From NCBI GenBank assembly GCA_017549145.1, contig JAFYVM010000013.1, forward strand, positions 41,831-105,830: a DNA stretch of 64,000 bases. The letters are read 5' to 3'. Source of the DNA: Bacteroidales bacterium (GTDB lineage Bacteria; Bacteroidota; Bacteroidia; Bacteroidales; UBA932). The translations under genes were made by a program, and so were the position numbers. Shown here piece by piece: positions 25,310 to 34,600 of this stretch (positions are counted from its first letter, which is position 1; each line of letters begins with the position of its first letter). The notes beneath the pieces were generated by a model that had not been told where the DNA came from, made no database searches, and saw only the letters and a list, made by a program, of their open reading frames with translations.

Positions 25310-26515
25310 TTATTCAAAGTAGTCAACCGCTTCAGGTGCGTTTTCAATGGCATCGCTGAATACTGATGGAGCGAGGTCCTTCATGTTGTAGCGGCTTGCC
25401 ATAACCTGTCCATAGGCACCTGTGCTGCGGATTGCCATGATGTCTCCTCGAACACTGAGTGGGAGAAGACGACCTGCTCCCCAAACGTCGCTGGACTCAC
25501 AAACAGGTCCAACGATGTCGTATGCCTGATGGGTAGGGAAGAATGTTCTCTGGGCTGCAGAGAGGTTCTCGATCTTATGGTATGCACCGTAAAGGGCTGG
25601 TCTGATGAGGTCGTTCATACCTGCATCCATGATGAGGAAGTTCTTGGTCTCTCCGCTCTTGACGAACAACACGCGTGAAATCAATGTTGCGCACTGAGCT
25701 ACGAGTGAACGGCCTGGTTCAACGTGAACTGTCTGGTCATCGCGCTTAACGATGTTGTCTGAAATAGTCTGGAACCATGTCTCGAAGTCTGCGATCGGGT
25801 TCTCATCCGGATCGTCATAATCCACTCCAAGACCACCACCAAGGTTGATATTGTCGACCTTAAGACCCTGTCTTTCGAAGTATGCTACAATCTCGTTTAC
25901 TCGCTGGCACTCGAGCGCGAACACCTCGTCAACGCGGGTAATCTGTGATCCGATGTGGAAATGGAGACCGTAGAACTGAATGTTTTCGCTTTTCTTGAGT
26001 ATGTCAATCAGCTTTTCGAATTCGTGCTGTGAGATACCGAACTTGTTCTCGTAGAGACCAGTAGTCACGTATTTGTGAGTGTGGGCGTCGATGTCAGGGT
26101 TGATACGTACTGATACTCTTGCCTTTACTCCGTGGATATGTGCCATCTCGTTGATGACGTAGAGCTCCTGAAGTGACTCGCAGTTGAATGCCTCGATGCC
26201 GAGTTTCAATGAGTTGTAGATCTCTTTGTCGCTCTTACCTACACCTGCAAATACAATCTTATCTGCCGGGAAGCCGCAGTCGTGTGCATGGAGAACTTCG
26301 TTACCACTTACGCAGTCTGCACCGAAGCCTTTGGCACTGATTTCTTCGAGAAGTCTTCTCTCAACGTTTGCCTTGACTGCGTAGTGAATCTTAATATTAT
26401 ATCTTTCAGCCATTTCCGCTACATGATCTATTGTGCGACGGAACAAATCCATGTCGTAATAATAGAATGGGGTAGCGATGCTTTCCAGTTTCTCTATGGT
26501 CTTGATATCCAACAT
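25310..26515 (-). CDS. lysA: Diaminopimelate decarboxylase
   Basis: PLP enzyme for the last step of lysine synthesis, meso-diaminopimelate to lysine and CO2. The 401-residue protein (ATG at 26515; upstream codons to 26578 are in frame but unlikely) has the Schiff-base lysine K48 in HYAVKAN, the LGGGLGVDY phosphate-binding loop, the EPGRSLVAQ motif and GPVCESSDVW with the active-site Cys. Fold type III barrel and C-terminal sheet domains are both present. It is first in the lysA-ffh-beta-barrel run and is divergent from an AraC-type regulator, which might control it. Confidence 0.95.
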   Translation of the reverse strand: MLDIKTIEKLESIATPFYYYDMDLFRRTIDHVAEMAERYNIKIHYAVKANVERRLLEEISAKGFGADCVSGNEVLHAHDCGFPADKIVFAGVGKSDKEIYNSLKLGIEAFNCESLQELYVINEMAHIHGVKARVSVRINPDIDAHTHKYVTTGLYENKFGISQHEFEKLIDILKKSENIQFYGLHFHIGSQITRVDEVFALECQRVNEIVAYFERQGLKVDNINLGGGLGVDYDDPDENPIADFETWFQTISDNIVKRDDQTVHVEPGRSLVAQCATLISRVLFVKSGETKNFLIMDAGMNDLIRPALYGAYHKIENLSAAQRTFFPTHQAYDIVGPVCESSDVWGAGRLLPLSVRGDIMAIRSTGAYGQVMASRYNMKDLAPSVFSDAIENAPEAVDYFE

Positions 26516-26646
26516 TTTATAGAATTTGTTAGGTGGTCCCTTATATAGCTTTTGCGAAAACGGCAAAAACGATTGCAAAAATAGCTAAAAAATCCGTAAT
26601 TTCGCAGCCTGAACGAATAAACACAACACTTAACTCATATTTACTG

Positions 26647-27816
26647 ATGTCAGAATTAGTAGACATTGTTTTTAGTATTGAACTTTCTTTGGTCATGGGT
26701 ATGGTGACCTCTTTTGTGCTGGGCTTTCTATTGATTCTGATCAAGGTACCTAGTACTGAGTATTCGAAGAAAATCGTGAATACTAAAAACACCATCGCAG
26801 CTTGTTATATGATGGTTTCTGTGTTGTTTTTCTTGACTCTAAGATATTCTGGTATAAAGGATTACGATATTTTGGCGTCCTTGATGATGTTTACCATCAC
26901 GGCCACAGCTTCTGTGATTCTGTCCTTCTCTCTGATTACCGTTCTTGACCCGCGTGGATTCGATAAGGATAAGTTTATTCTGAATCTAGGCCTTGCTATT
27001 GTGTTGAGCTATGTCCTGGGCAAGTCATTCTGGTGGGAGTCGCATCCTGCAAAAATCGCCACTATATCGCTCTGTATCTGTATTTTTATCTGTCAGTGTG
27101 TTGTGCATATCTTCAAGTTCCGCAAGACATATCAGGAGTGTGTGAAGAAGCTTGAGGTGTACTATGATGATGAGGAGGATCACAAGATCAGATGGGTGAG
27201 ATTCTGCTATACCATCATGATGCTTACGCAGATGTTCGTGCTTGTTTATCTTCTCCTTCCAAGCGGTATGATGAAGATTTACATTGCATTCTATTCGCTT
27301 TTCCTTCTGTATTTTACAGCCAATTTCATCTCGTTCCTCGGCAGTCATAAGTTGCTTTTGGATGCGTTTGCATATAAGACTCTTTCTGGTCAGGACCTTA
27401 TTGATCTGATTAATTCAAGAAGGGATAGAAAGGCCGGTCGCAAGAAGGTGGATGTGGTTGGAACGAATGAGGTGGAGTTCGTCAGACTTGACAGGTCTAT
27501 CGATAAGTGGGTGAAGGATAAGCGATTCCGTGAGTATGACAAGTCTCGTGAGGAGATTGCAGAGGAACTCGGAACATCGAAGGATCTACTTCATATCTAT
27601 TTTTCGACACGTATGGGAGTGGACTTCCGTACATGGAGAACTCAGCTCAGAATTGAGGACGCAAAAGTCCTTCTCCTTGAAAAGAAGAATGTCTCAATAA
27701 ATGTGGTGGGTGAGATGGCAGGATTCAGTGACAGAGCCAATTTCTACCGCCAGTTCGTGAAGTTTGTCGGCTGTTCTCCTAGAGAGTGGAGAGAGCGCGA
27801 TGGCAAGATTGCTTAA
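26647..27816 (+). CDS. Membrane-embedded AraC-family regulator
   Basis: A 389-residue protein with about six hydrophobic segments in residues 5-230 (for example GMVTSFVLGFLLILI and CYTIMMLTQMFVLVYLLLPS) and an AraC-type double helix-turn-helix at the C-terminus (LLLEKKNVSINVVGEMAGF, then RANFYRQFVKFVGCSPREW). Such membrane AraC proteins are a recurring Bacteroidetes type that may sense envelope or membrane signals; the ligand is unknown. ATG at 26647 is preferred over an upstream GTG in the lysA leader. A TAnnTTCG sequence at 26597-26604 could be its -7 element. The last 38 bases overlap the 3' end of the GSCFA gene. Confidence 0.85.
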   Translation: MSELVDIVFSIELSLVMGMVTSFVLGFLLILIKVPSTEYSKKIVNTKNTIAACYMMVSVLFFLTLRYSGIKDYDILASLMMFTITATASVILSFSLITVLDPRGFDKDKFILNLGLAIVLSYVLGKSFWWESHPAKIATISLCICIFICQCVVHIFKFRKTYQECVKKLEVYYDDEEDHKIRWVRFCYTIMMLTQMFVLVYLLLPSGMMKIYIAFYSLFLLYFTANFISFLGSHKLLLDAFAYKTLSGQDLIDLINSRRDRKAGRKKVDVVGTNEVEFVRLDRSIDKWVKDKRFREYDKSREEIAEELGTSKDLLHIYFSTRMGVDFRTWRTQLRIEDAKVLLLEKKNVSINVVGEMAGFSDRANFYRQFVKFVGCSPREWRERDGKIA

Positions 27817-28645
27817 ACTTCTTTATGTTGGCTTCTAGCGTTGCGTGCTGCTCGGCTGGAAGTGCCCAATTCAAGAATCTTTCTCTAATATAATCTACTG
27901 CTTGTGCGCTTGGGTGGCACATGTCTTCTGCGTAGAATCTATAGTCTCTCAACTCGTCCATAACTATTTCATAGGCAGGGAAGTAGTCTGCGCATTTTTC
28001 GTTTGCGCGGATGGCTGAGTCTGCACCTAGGAGCAGGGCTGATTTACTGAGCTGGTTGCCGTGGGCTCCGTCTTTGAAATGGCGGATAGGGCTTACAGTA
28101 AATATGAATTCCTTGTCTTTGCAGGCGCTGATAATTGAACTTAGGATGGCAGCTGTCTGATCTGATGGGAGGAATTCACGTACGAACTCTGCTGCAGGGT
28201 GCTTGAGGCAGTTGCATACGATTCGGTCTGTGGAGAGGTGTCTGTAGCACCAGCTCGTGCCTAGAGTGATGATGACCTTGTTGCATTCTTTGAAGAATTC
28301 AGATGCTTTATTCAGAGCCTGATTTGCATTGTTGAGGAATTCCTGTCGGGTTTCTCTTGCGAATGTTGTGTGGTGGTGAAACGAACAGATTCTTTCTGAT
28401 CCGGCGCCTATCTGGGTGCAGTCCTCTTCTGTAAAAGGTGTGCCCTGAATGAGCCTGAGGACTGATTCGTAGATGGAGGCAGGGTTGTAGAGGGTGCCGA
28501 ATGGATTGACGCATACGTCAAATCCATAGTTAAGAAGTTGCTTTCCTATGTTGTCGGTGAAGCAGCTTCCGAGCATCATAATCTTGTCATTGTAGGATAT
28601 GCCAACTCTGCATTTGTCGTCGGCTACTGGAGTCTGTAGTTTCAT
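27779..28645 (-). CDS. GSCFA family protein
   Basis: A 288-residue protein with the signature LGSCFTDNIG near residues 26-35 that names the GSCFA family, a Bacteroidetes-enriched group with an SGNH-hydrolase-like fold. Further blocks VNPFGTLYNP, LGTSWCY and VSPIRH (probable catalytic His) and a C-terminal DMCHPS agree with esterase-like chemistry. No signal peptide is visible. Its substrate is not established. It converges on the AraC-type gene with a 38-base overlap and diverges from the outer-membrane protein gene at 28735. Confidence 0.87.
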   Translation of the reverse strand: MKLQTPVADDKCRVGISYNDKIMMLGSCFTDNIGKQLLNYGFDVCVNPFGTLYNPASIYESVLRLIQGTPFTEEDCTQIGAGSERICSFHHHTTFARETRQEFLNNANQALNKASEFFKECNKVIITLGTSWCYRHLSTDRIVCNCLKHPAAEFVREFLPSDQTAAILSSIISACKDKEFIFTVSPIRHFKDGAHGNQLSKSALLLGADSAIRANEKCADYFPAYEIVMDELRDYRFYAEDMCHPSAQAVDYIRERFLNWALPAEQHATLEANIKKFKQSCHRALSTL

Positions 28646-28650
28646 GTGGG

Positions 28651-28658
28651 CAAAATTA
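28651..28658 (-). promoter_or_regulatory. -7 element for the GSCFA gene
   Basis: CAAAATTA on the + strand reads TAATTTTG on the minus strand, six bases before the ATG at 28645, implying an almost leaderless transcript. No -33 element recognised. Confidence 0.35.
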
Positions 28659-28681
28659 TCAAAAAAATCAAAACTGTTTTC

Positions 28682-28689
28682 TATATTTG
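28682..28689 (+). promoter_or_regulatory. -7 element for the outer-membrane protein gene
   Basis: TATATTTG matches TAnnTTTG. The predicted transcript would carry the hairpin element at 28708-28733 in its leader. Confidence 0.45.
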
Positions 28690-28707
28690 ATGAATATTTG
28701 GATTACA

Positions 28708-28733
28708 GATCCTTCGCTTTGCTCAGGATGACA
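28708..28733 (+). repeat. Dispersed hairpin element in a leader region
   Basis: A full forward copy (loop base changed to T) ends one base before the ATG at 28735, so the start codon follows directly on the GGATGACA tail. Confidence 0.78.
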
Positions 28734-28734
28734 T

Positions 28735-29886
28735 ATGAAAAGAGGTTTACATATATATTTGATTTTGCTGCTGGGATGCTTTTCAGATGTGGCTTTTGCA
28801 TCTGAGCCGGCAGCTGATAGTGCGAAGGTGAAGGTTAGTTTTGCATACGACCTGAACTTTGATATGCAGTTTGATAACAGGGAGTTCTATAAAAGTGCCT
28901 ATACAAGCTCGATGACGATTTTCGGTACAAGGCTTACTCCGTCTGTGGGAGTCGCACTTGAGCAGAAAAATGGCACCAGACATCGTCTGATGGCAGGAAT
29001 TGATGTGCTGAAGAATTTCGGAGCTGCGAATGATAATTCAGAGCTTTTCAAGGAGATGACTTTGTACTATAATGTCCAGAAGCAGCTCGGTAAAACAGGT
29101 TTTGAGATGGTGGCTGGAGTGTTCCCACGCAGGTTCGCTGAGGGCAGCTATTCACAGGCATTCTATTCTGATTCTCTTCGTTTCTATGATAATAATCTTG
29201 AAGGACTTTTGTTGAAGTTCTCTCGTCCGAAGGCTCATTTTGAGGTTGGTTGCGATTGGATGGGAATGTTTGATACCTATAGTCGCGAGCGTTTCCAGAT
29301 TTTCTCAGCGGGAGAGGGACGAGTGCTGCCTTTCATGTCAATAGGATATGCAGCTTCCCTATATCACTTTTCTTGTTCGGGTGTCTCTGATGGCGTGGTA
29401 GACAATGCTTTAGTTAATCCTTATTTGCGTTTTGACCTTGCCTATAAGGCAAATCTTCAGACGCTTTCTGTACGTTTGGGATGGCTGCAGGCCTTACAGA
29501 ATGACAGAGCACATGTAGGTCACTATGTATTCCCGGGTGGTGCAGAGGTCGTCATGGAGGTGCAGAAATGGAATGTGGGAGTGAAGAACGATATGTTCAT
29601 AGGAAAGAATATGATGCCGTATTACAATACTGTTGATAACGCTGGTTATAAGTATGGCAGCCTATTATACATGGGTTCACCTTTTTATAGGGTGTGGGAC
29701 AATGGTCGAGATGGAGTTGGCTTGGCAGATCGTCTTGAGATATATTATGCTCCGAAGTTTGGTGCTCCGTACCTGGATCTGAAGGTGTCTGCTGTCTTTC
29801 ATTTTGATGGAGAAAAGTATTGTGGATGCCGCCAGATGGTGTCTTTGAATTTTAATTTGGAGGAGCTGCTTCGCGGCAACAGGTAG
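28735..29886 (+). CDS. Predicted outer-membrane beta-barrel protein
   Basis: A 383-residue exported protein of no family I can name. The signal peptide spans about residues 1-22 (LHIYLILLLGCFSDVAFAS). The mature part is a series of alternating hydrophobic/polar strands with many aromatic residues and ends in a strand-like VSLNFNLEELL, in keeping with a small porin-like barrel. The start ATG directly abuts a hairpin repeat. The gene is four bases upstream of a 5'-nucleotidase-like lipoprotein, so it may provide an outer-membrane route for that enzyme's substrate or product; this is inference. Confidence 0.72.
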   Translation: MKRGLHIYLILLLGCFSDVAFASEPAADSAKVKVSFAYDLNFDMQFDNREFYKSAYTSSMTIFGTRLTPSVGVALEQKNGTRHRLMAGIDVLKNFGAANDNSELFKEMTLYYNVQKQLGKTGFEMVAGVFPRRFAEGSYSQAFYSDSLRFYDNNLEGLLLKFSRPKAHFEVGCDWMGMFDTYSRERFQIFSAGEGRVLPFMSIGYAASLYHFSCSGVSDGVVDNALVNPYLRFDLAYKANLQTLSVRLGWLQALQNDRAHVGHYVFPGGAEVVMEVQKWNVGVKNDMFIGKNMMPYYNTVDNAGYKYGSLLYMGSPFYRVWDNGRDGVGLADRLEIYYAPKFGAPYLDLKVSAVFHFDGEKYCGCRQMVSLNFNLEELLRGNR

Positions 29887-29890
29887 AGAT

Positions 29891-31615
29891 ATGAAGAAGA
29901 TATTAGGACTGATAATAGCTGCTGCGGCGATAGCATGCGGCCCGAAGGATGGAGAATATACATTCCATTTGCTTACGACTAATGATGTTCATGGACATTA
30001 TTTCGATTCACTTTACGTGCAGCCACAGGTGCGTGGCTCGCTGATGTCGGTTTCTGCGCATGTGGATAGCCTGCGTGGAGAGTGGGGAAGAGAGAATGTG
30101 ATTCTGGTGGATGCAGGAGATTATCTTCAGGGTGATAATGCAGCCTATTATTATAACTATGTGGATATTGATTCGGTGCATTTGTTTGCGAGAATGGTGG
30201 ATTACATCGGCTATGATGCTGTAGTTGTGGGAAATCATGATATTGAGACAGGACATCCTGTGTATGACCGAATTGCAGGTCAGATGAAGACTCCGATGTT
30301 GGCTGCAAATGCTCTTGATACTTCTGATGGTAAGGCATATTTCAAAGAGTATGTGATTCTTAAACGCCATGGTCTTAAGATCGCTGTGATCGGCTGTACA
30401 AATCCTAATATCGGCAATTGGCTTTCGCCTAAACTTTGGTCTGGAATGGAGTTCAAGAATCTGCTGCCGTATGCTCAGGAGTTGGTAGATAGAGTTCGTG
30501 CTGAGGAGAAACCGGATGTGGTGATCTTTGCTGCGCACACAGGATCAGGAGAGGGTAACGGTAAGTATCTTGAGAACCAGGGACTGGATCTGTATCAGTC
30601 ACTTAGAGGAGTGGATATGGTGGTGAGCGCACATGATCACAGACCACGTGTCGAGCAGAATGATTCGATTGTTTTCATTAATTCCGGTTCGCATTGCCGC
30701 AATCTTGGACATGGTACCATAACTCTTATCGTGGAAGATGGAAAGGTGATTTCAAAGTTTCTTAGCAGCGATTTGATTGAGGTCAATGAGACTAAGGTTG
30801 ATATGGAGATGCAGAAGGCTTTCCGTGCCGATTTTGAGGCTGTACGTGCCTTTACAAAGCAGGAGGTGGGTCAGTTGACTATGGATCTGCGTACTCGAGA
30901 TGCTTATTGTGGAATGTCAGATTATGTCAATCTTATCCATACGCTTTCGCTTGGTTGCGCTCCTGCTCAGATTTCGTTTGCTGCGCCTCTGACTTTTGAT
31001 GGATTCGTGAAGGGTGGAACCATTCTATATAATGATCTGTTTACAATCTATCCTTATGAGAATCAGCTATATGTGATCAAGATGAGCGGACGTGAGGTGA
31101 AGGATGCACTTGAGTATTCGTATGATAAGTGGATCAATACCATGAGCGCGGGCCAGAAGCATCTTTTGAAAATCAAGGAGGGTGCTGATTCTCGTACTGG
31201 TACTAAAGGTTGGTCTTTTGTGAATCGTCCATATAACTTCGATTCTGCTGCGGGACTCTTTTATGATGTAGATGTCACCAAGCCATTCGGCCAGCGTGTT
31301 CAGATATCAACTTTGGCAGATGGAACTGCATTTGATGAGTCTGCTCAGTACAATGTCGCAGTGACTTCATATCGCGCCAATGGTGGCGGTGGTATCCTTA
31401 GAGAGGGCGCAGGCATTGAAACAGACAAGATAGATGAAAGGGTGGTGGAATACTATCCTGAGATTCGTGAGCTTCTATACGAATACCTTCTCAAGAATAA
31501 GGTCATTGAGTCTGAGGTGATTGGCAACCCATCAGTTATAGGCGCCTGGAAGTTCGTTCCAGAAGAAAAAGCCACACCAGCTTTGAATGCTGATATGGCT
31601 TTACTATTTCAATAG
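29891..31615 (+). CDS. 5'-nucleotidase/cyclic phosphodiesterase-like lipoprotein
   Basis: An exported metallophosphatase of the UshA/5'-nucleotidase family, expected to release nucleosides and phosphate from nucleotides in the periplasm or at the surface. The signal peptide ends in a lipobox (AIAC, Cys near residue 17). Metal-binding motifs are TNDVHGH, DAGDYLQGD, GNHDIETGH and later AHTGSGEGN and SAHDH. The C-terminal 5'-nucleotidase domain includes FTIYPYEN and YRANGGGGIL. The 574-residue length is normal. It follows the outer-membrane protein gene by four bases and converges on metH. Confidence 0.9.
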   Translation: MKKILGLIIAAAAIACGPKDGEYTFHLLTTNDVHGHYFDSLYVQPQVRGSLMSVSAHVDSLRGEWGRENVILVDAGDYLQGDNAAYYYNYVDIDSVHLFARMVDYIGYDAVVVGNHDIETGHPVYDRIAGQMKTPMLAANALDTSDGKAYFKEYVILKRHGLKIAVIGCTNPNIGNWLSPKLWSGMEFKNLLPYAQELVDRVRAEEKPDVVIFAAHTGSGEGNGKYLENQGLDLYQSLRGVDMVVSAHDHRPRVEQNDSIVFINSGSHCRNLGHGTITLIVEDGKVISKFLSSDLIEVNETKVDMEMQKAFRADFEAVRAFTKQEVGQLTMDLRTRDAYCGMSDYVNLIHTLSLGCAPAQISFAAPLTFDGFVKGGTILYNDLFTIYPYENQLYVIKMSGREVKDALEYSYDKWINTMSAGQKHLLKIKEGADSRTGTKGWSFVNRPYNFDSAAGLFYDVDVTKPFGQRVQISTLADGTAFDESAQYNVAVTSYRANGGGGILREGAGIETDKIDERVVEYYPEIRELLYEYLLKNKVIESEVIGNPSVIGAWKFVPEEKATPALNADMALLFQ

Positions 31616-31627
31616 ATTTTAATTAGT

Positions 31628-34600
31628 TCACTTTAGCAGATGTCCGAGGAAGCGGCGGGCGGTGTCTGCGTCCATTCCTTTGCGCTCGACATAATTGTCG
31701 TACTGCTTTTGGCTGATGCGTCTGATCTGTGGGTATACAGCTTCTGGGTGCATAAAGATCAGACCACAGATACTTGCTTCAGGAGTCATGGCATAGCTTT
31801 CTGTCAGCTGGATTCCCAACGGCCCGGCATGACTATGGCTGTGAGCATGATCGTGGCTACAGCCACATGTGCAGTGCCCTTCTTTGTGCATCATACTTCC
31901 GTCCAAAATTTCCAGTACTTCACCCTTCAAAGTGTGGTCAGGGCAGCTGCTATATCCGATTGCAGGCTTGATGAGTTTGGAGCTTGCATTTATAGTGTCA
32001 TTGAGCCATAGTGATGCCGCCTCTGCCAATGTCATACGCACAGCCTTTCCAATCATGTCCTCGTAGGCATTAGAACATGCCGGGCAACAGCAACCATGCT
32101 CATGCGCCTTGCTTCTCTTGTGAACACAGATAGCGAACATTCCGAAGGCAGACTTCTTGGCAAATGACTCTGGCGCAACAAAATCGCAAAGAGATAGATT
32201 CTTGTCGCCTTCCTGTCTCATCATTGGCCATTTGTGTGTCTTACCGTCTGCGGTAAAGCAGATTTCATTAGCTCTGTTGGCGCTCGCAGGGAAGAATCTA
32301 GCTGACAACATGATCTTAAAATCGGCCACAGCAAGTTCGTCTTCTGCGTCTCTTCTGAGCTGCATCAACTCCATTGCTTCTGGAGATGCGCTTCCGTATT
32401 TGACTCCCCAGATTGCGTAGAACATCTTCCAATCGAAATATGGCAGAATTTCCTCCAATGGAAGTTCCTTGACTGGAATATCAGCAGGGATTTCAGTTAT
32501 ATAGGTGTCATTCTCAAAACGCTGATCTTCTTGTGTTTCCTCTGTATTGTCAACAGCTTCCTCCGCAGGATCTGTGGACTCGTCCCTATTATAAAGTTCT
32601 CTAAGCTTCTTCTGTTCAAGGTGCTGCTCAGCTTCGAACGCCTCTCTGTCAATCATGCATTTCTTTGCGAGAACTGCGGCTGCAGAGGCGTCAGCTCCAT
32701 AGAATACATGGTCATAGAGTGGAGCTAGTTTGACTGCAGTGTGCAGAGCAGAAGTAGTAGCACCTCCAATCAGCAGTGGGGTAGTCATGCCCCTTGCTGT
32801 CATCTCACGGCAAAGCTCTTCCATCTGAAACAGCGATGGGGTAATCAATCCGCTCACTGCGATAATGTCGGCATTCAATTTCTCAGCAGCATCCAAGATG
32901 GTCTCCTTGTCCACCATCACGCCTAAATCATGCACCTCAAATCCATTGCATGTAAGCACAATTCCAGTGATATTCTTTCCAATATCATGCACATCTCCCT
33001 TCACCGTAGCAAGTACCACTTTCTTACGAACACCAGCAGTGGAGTTTAGCTGCTGGCAACAACCCACACTCTCCATGTAAGGAGATAAGGCCTCCACCGC
33101 ATCCCTCATTACCTTTGCCGATTTGACAACCTGAGGTAAAAACATCTTTCCATCGCCAAACAACTTTCCGACAGCCTCCATACCTTCCATGAGAGGTCCT
33201 TCAATAATAGCCACTGCAGAGCCATACTCTGCAAGGGCCTCCTGGATATCAGACTCAAGTGTCTCAGTTCTACCTTTTATCAGGGCATTCTGCAGGCGCT
33301 GGAATACAGGCTGCTTAGGGAGATCCTTCGCTTCGCTCAGGATGACGTGGGAGGTGCTCTGGGAGATATGGGATGCACCAGACTGACCTGCAGCGATTGC
33401 TGTTATTGCTGTGGCCTTTTCAATAAGCCTTTCTGTTGCCTGAGGATCTGTGTTAAAGATTACATCTTCCACGCATTTCAGCAGCTCTGGCTCAATCTCG
33501 TCATATACCTGGAGCATAGACGGATTGACGATTGCCATATCAAGTCCTGCTTTAATTGCATGGTATAGGAATGCCGAATGCATTGCTTCGCGCACGGCAT
33601 TGTTGCCACGGAAAGCAAATGATAGATTAGATACACCACCTGAGGTCAGTGATCCAGGGAGATTCGTCTTGATCCAGCGTACTGCCTCAATGAAATCGAT
33701 TGCATAGAGCGCATGCTCCTCGATTCCGGTTCCGATGGAAAGGATATTAACATCGAAGATTATGTCTGATGGAGATATGCCTGCCTCCTCTGTGAGGAGT
33801 TTGTATGCTCTCTGGCAGATCTCAATTTTTCTGTCGTATGTTGTTGCCTGACCCTGCTCGTCAAAGGCCATCACTACAATGGCTGCTCCGTATGACTTGA
33901 TTTTTCGTGCTTTCTCTATGAATGCTTCTGCACCCTCCTTCAAACTGATGGAGTTCACAATGCATTTGCCCTGGGCATTCTGAAGTCCTGCCAGGATTGT
34001 TTCCCAATGTGAAGAGTCAATCATCAATGCGGCTTTTGCAACTGCCGGATCATTGGAAATGTAGCGTACGAAACGCTCCATCTCACGAGTGCTGTCCAGC
34101 ATTGCATCATCCATATTTATGTCTATGATTCGTGCTCCGTCCTCAATCTGCTTAGCTGCAATCTGCAGAGCTTCGTCATATTTGCCTTCGGATATGAGTC
34201 TGGCAAATTTACGAGAACCTGCCACATTGGTCCTCTCACCGACATTGGTGAAATTGCTGTTTGCCAGATCCACCTTTACGGTCTCCAGTCCGCACACAGT
34301 CAGTGGCTCATCCGTAAAAACCCCCATTTTTGCGGATGAGTCTTGCTTTTTAGGGTTGTCATCCGTAAAAAAACCTATTTTTGCGGACGGGATGTCTTTA
34401 TGTATGTCAGTTTTCAGATCTCTAGGTGCAAGTCCAGAAACAGCCTGTGCGATGGCACGTATATGATCCGGAGTCGTTCCGCAGCAGCCCCCGACAATAT
34501 TCACGAGTCCACGTGATGCTAATTCGCGAACCTGAGATGCCATCTCTGCAGGAGTCTGGTCATAGCCTCCCATCTCGTTTGGCAGACCTGCATTAGGGTA

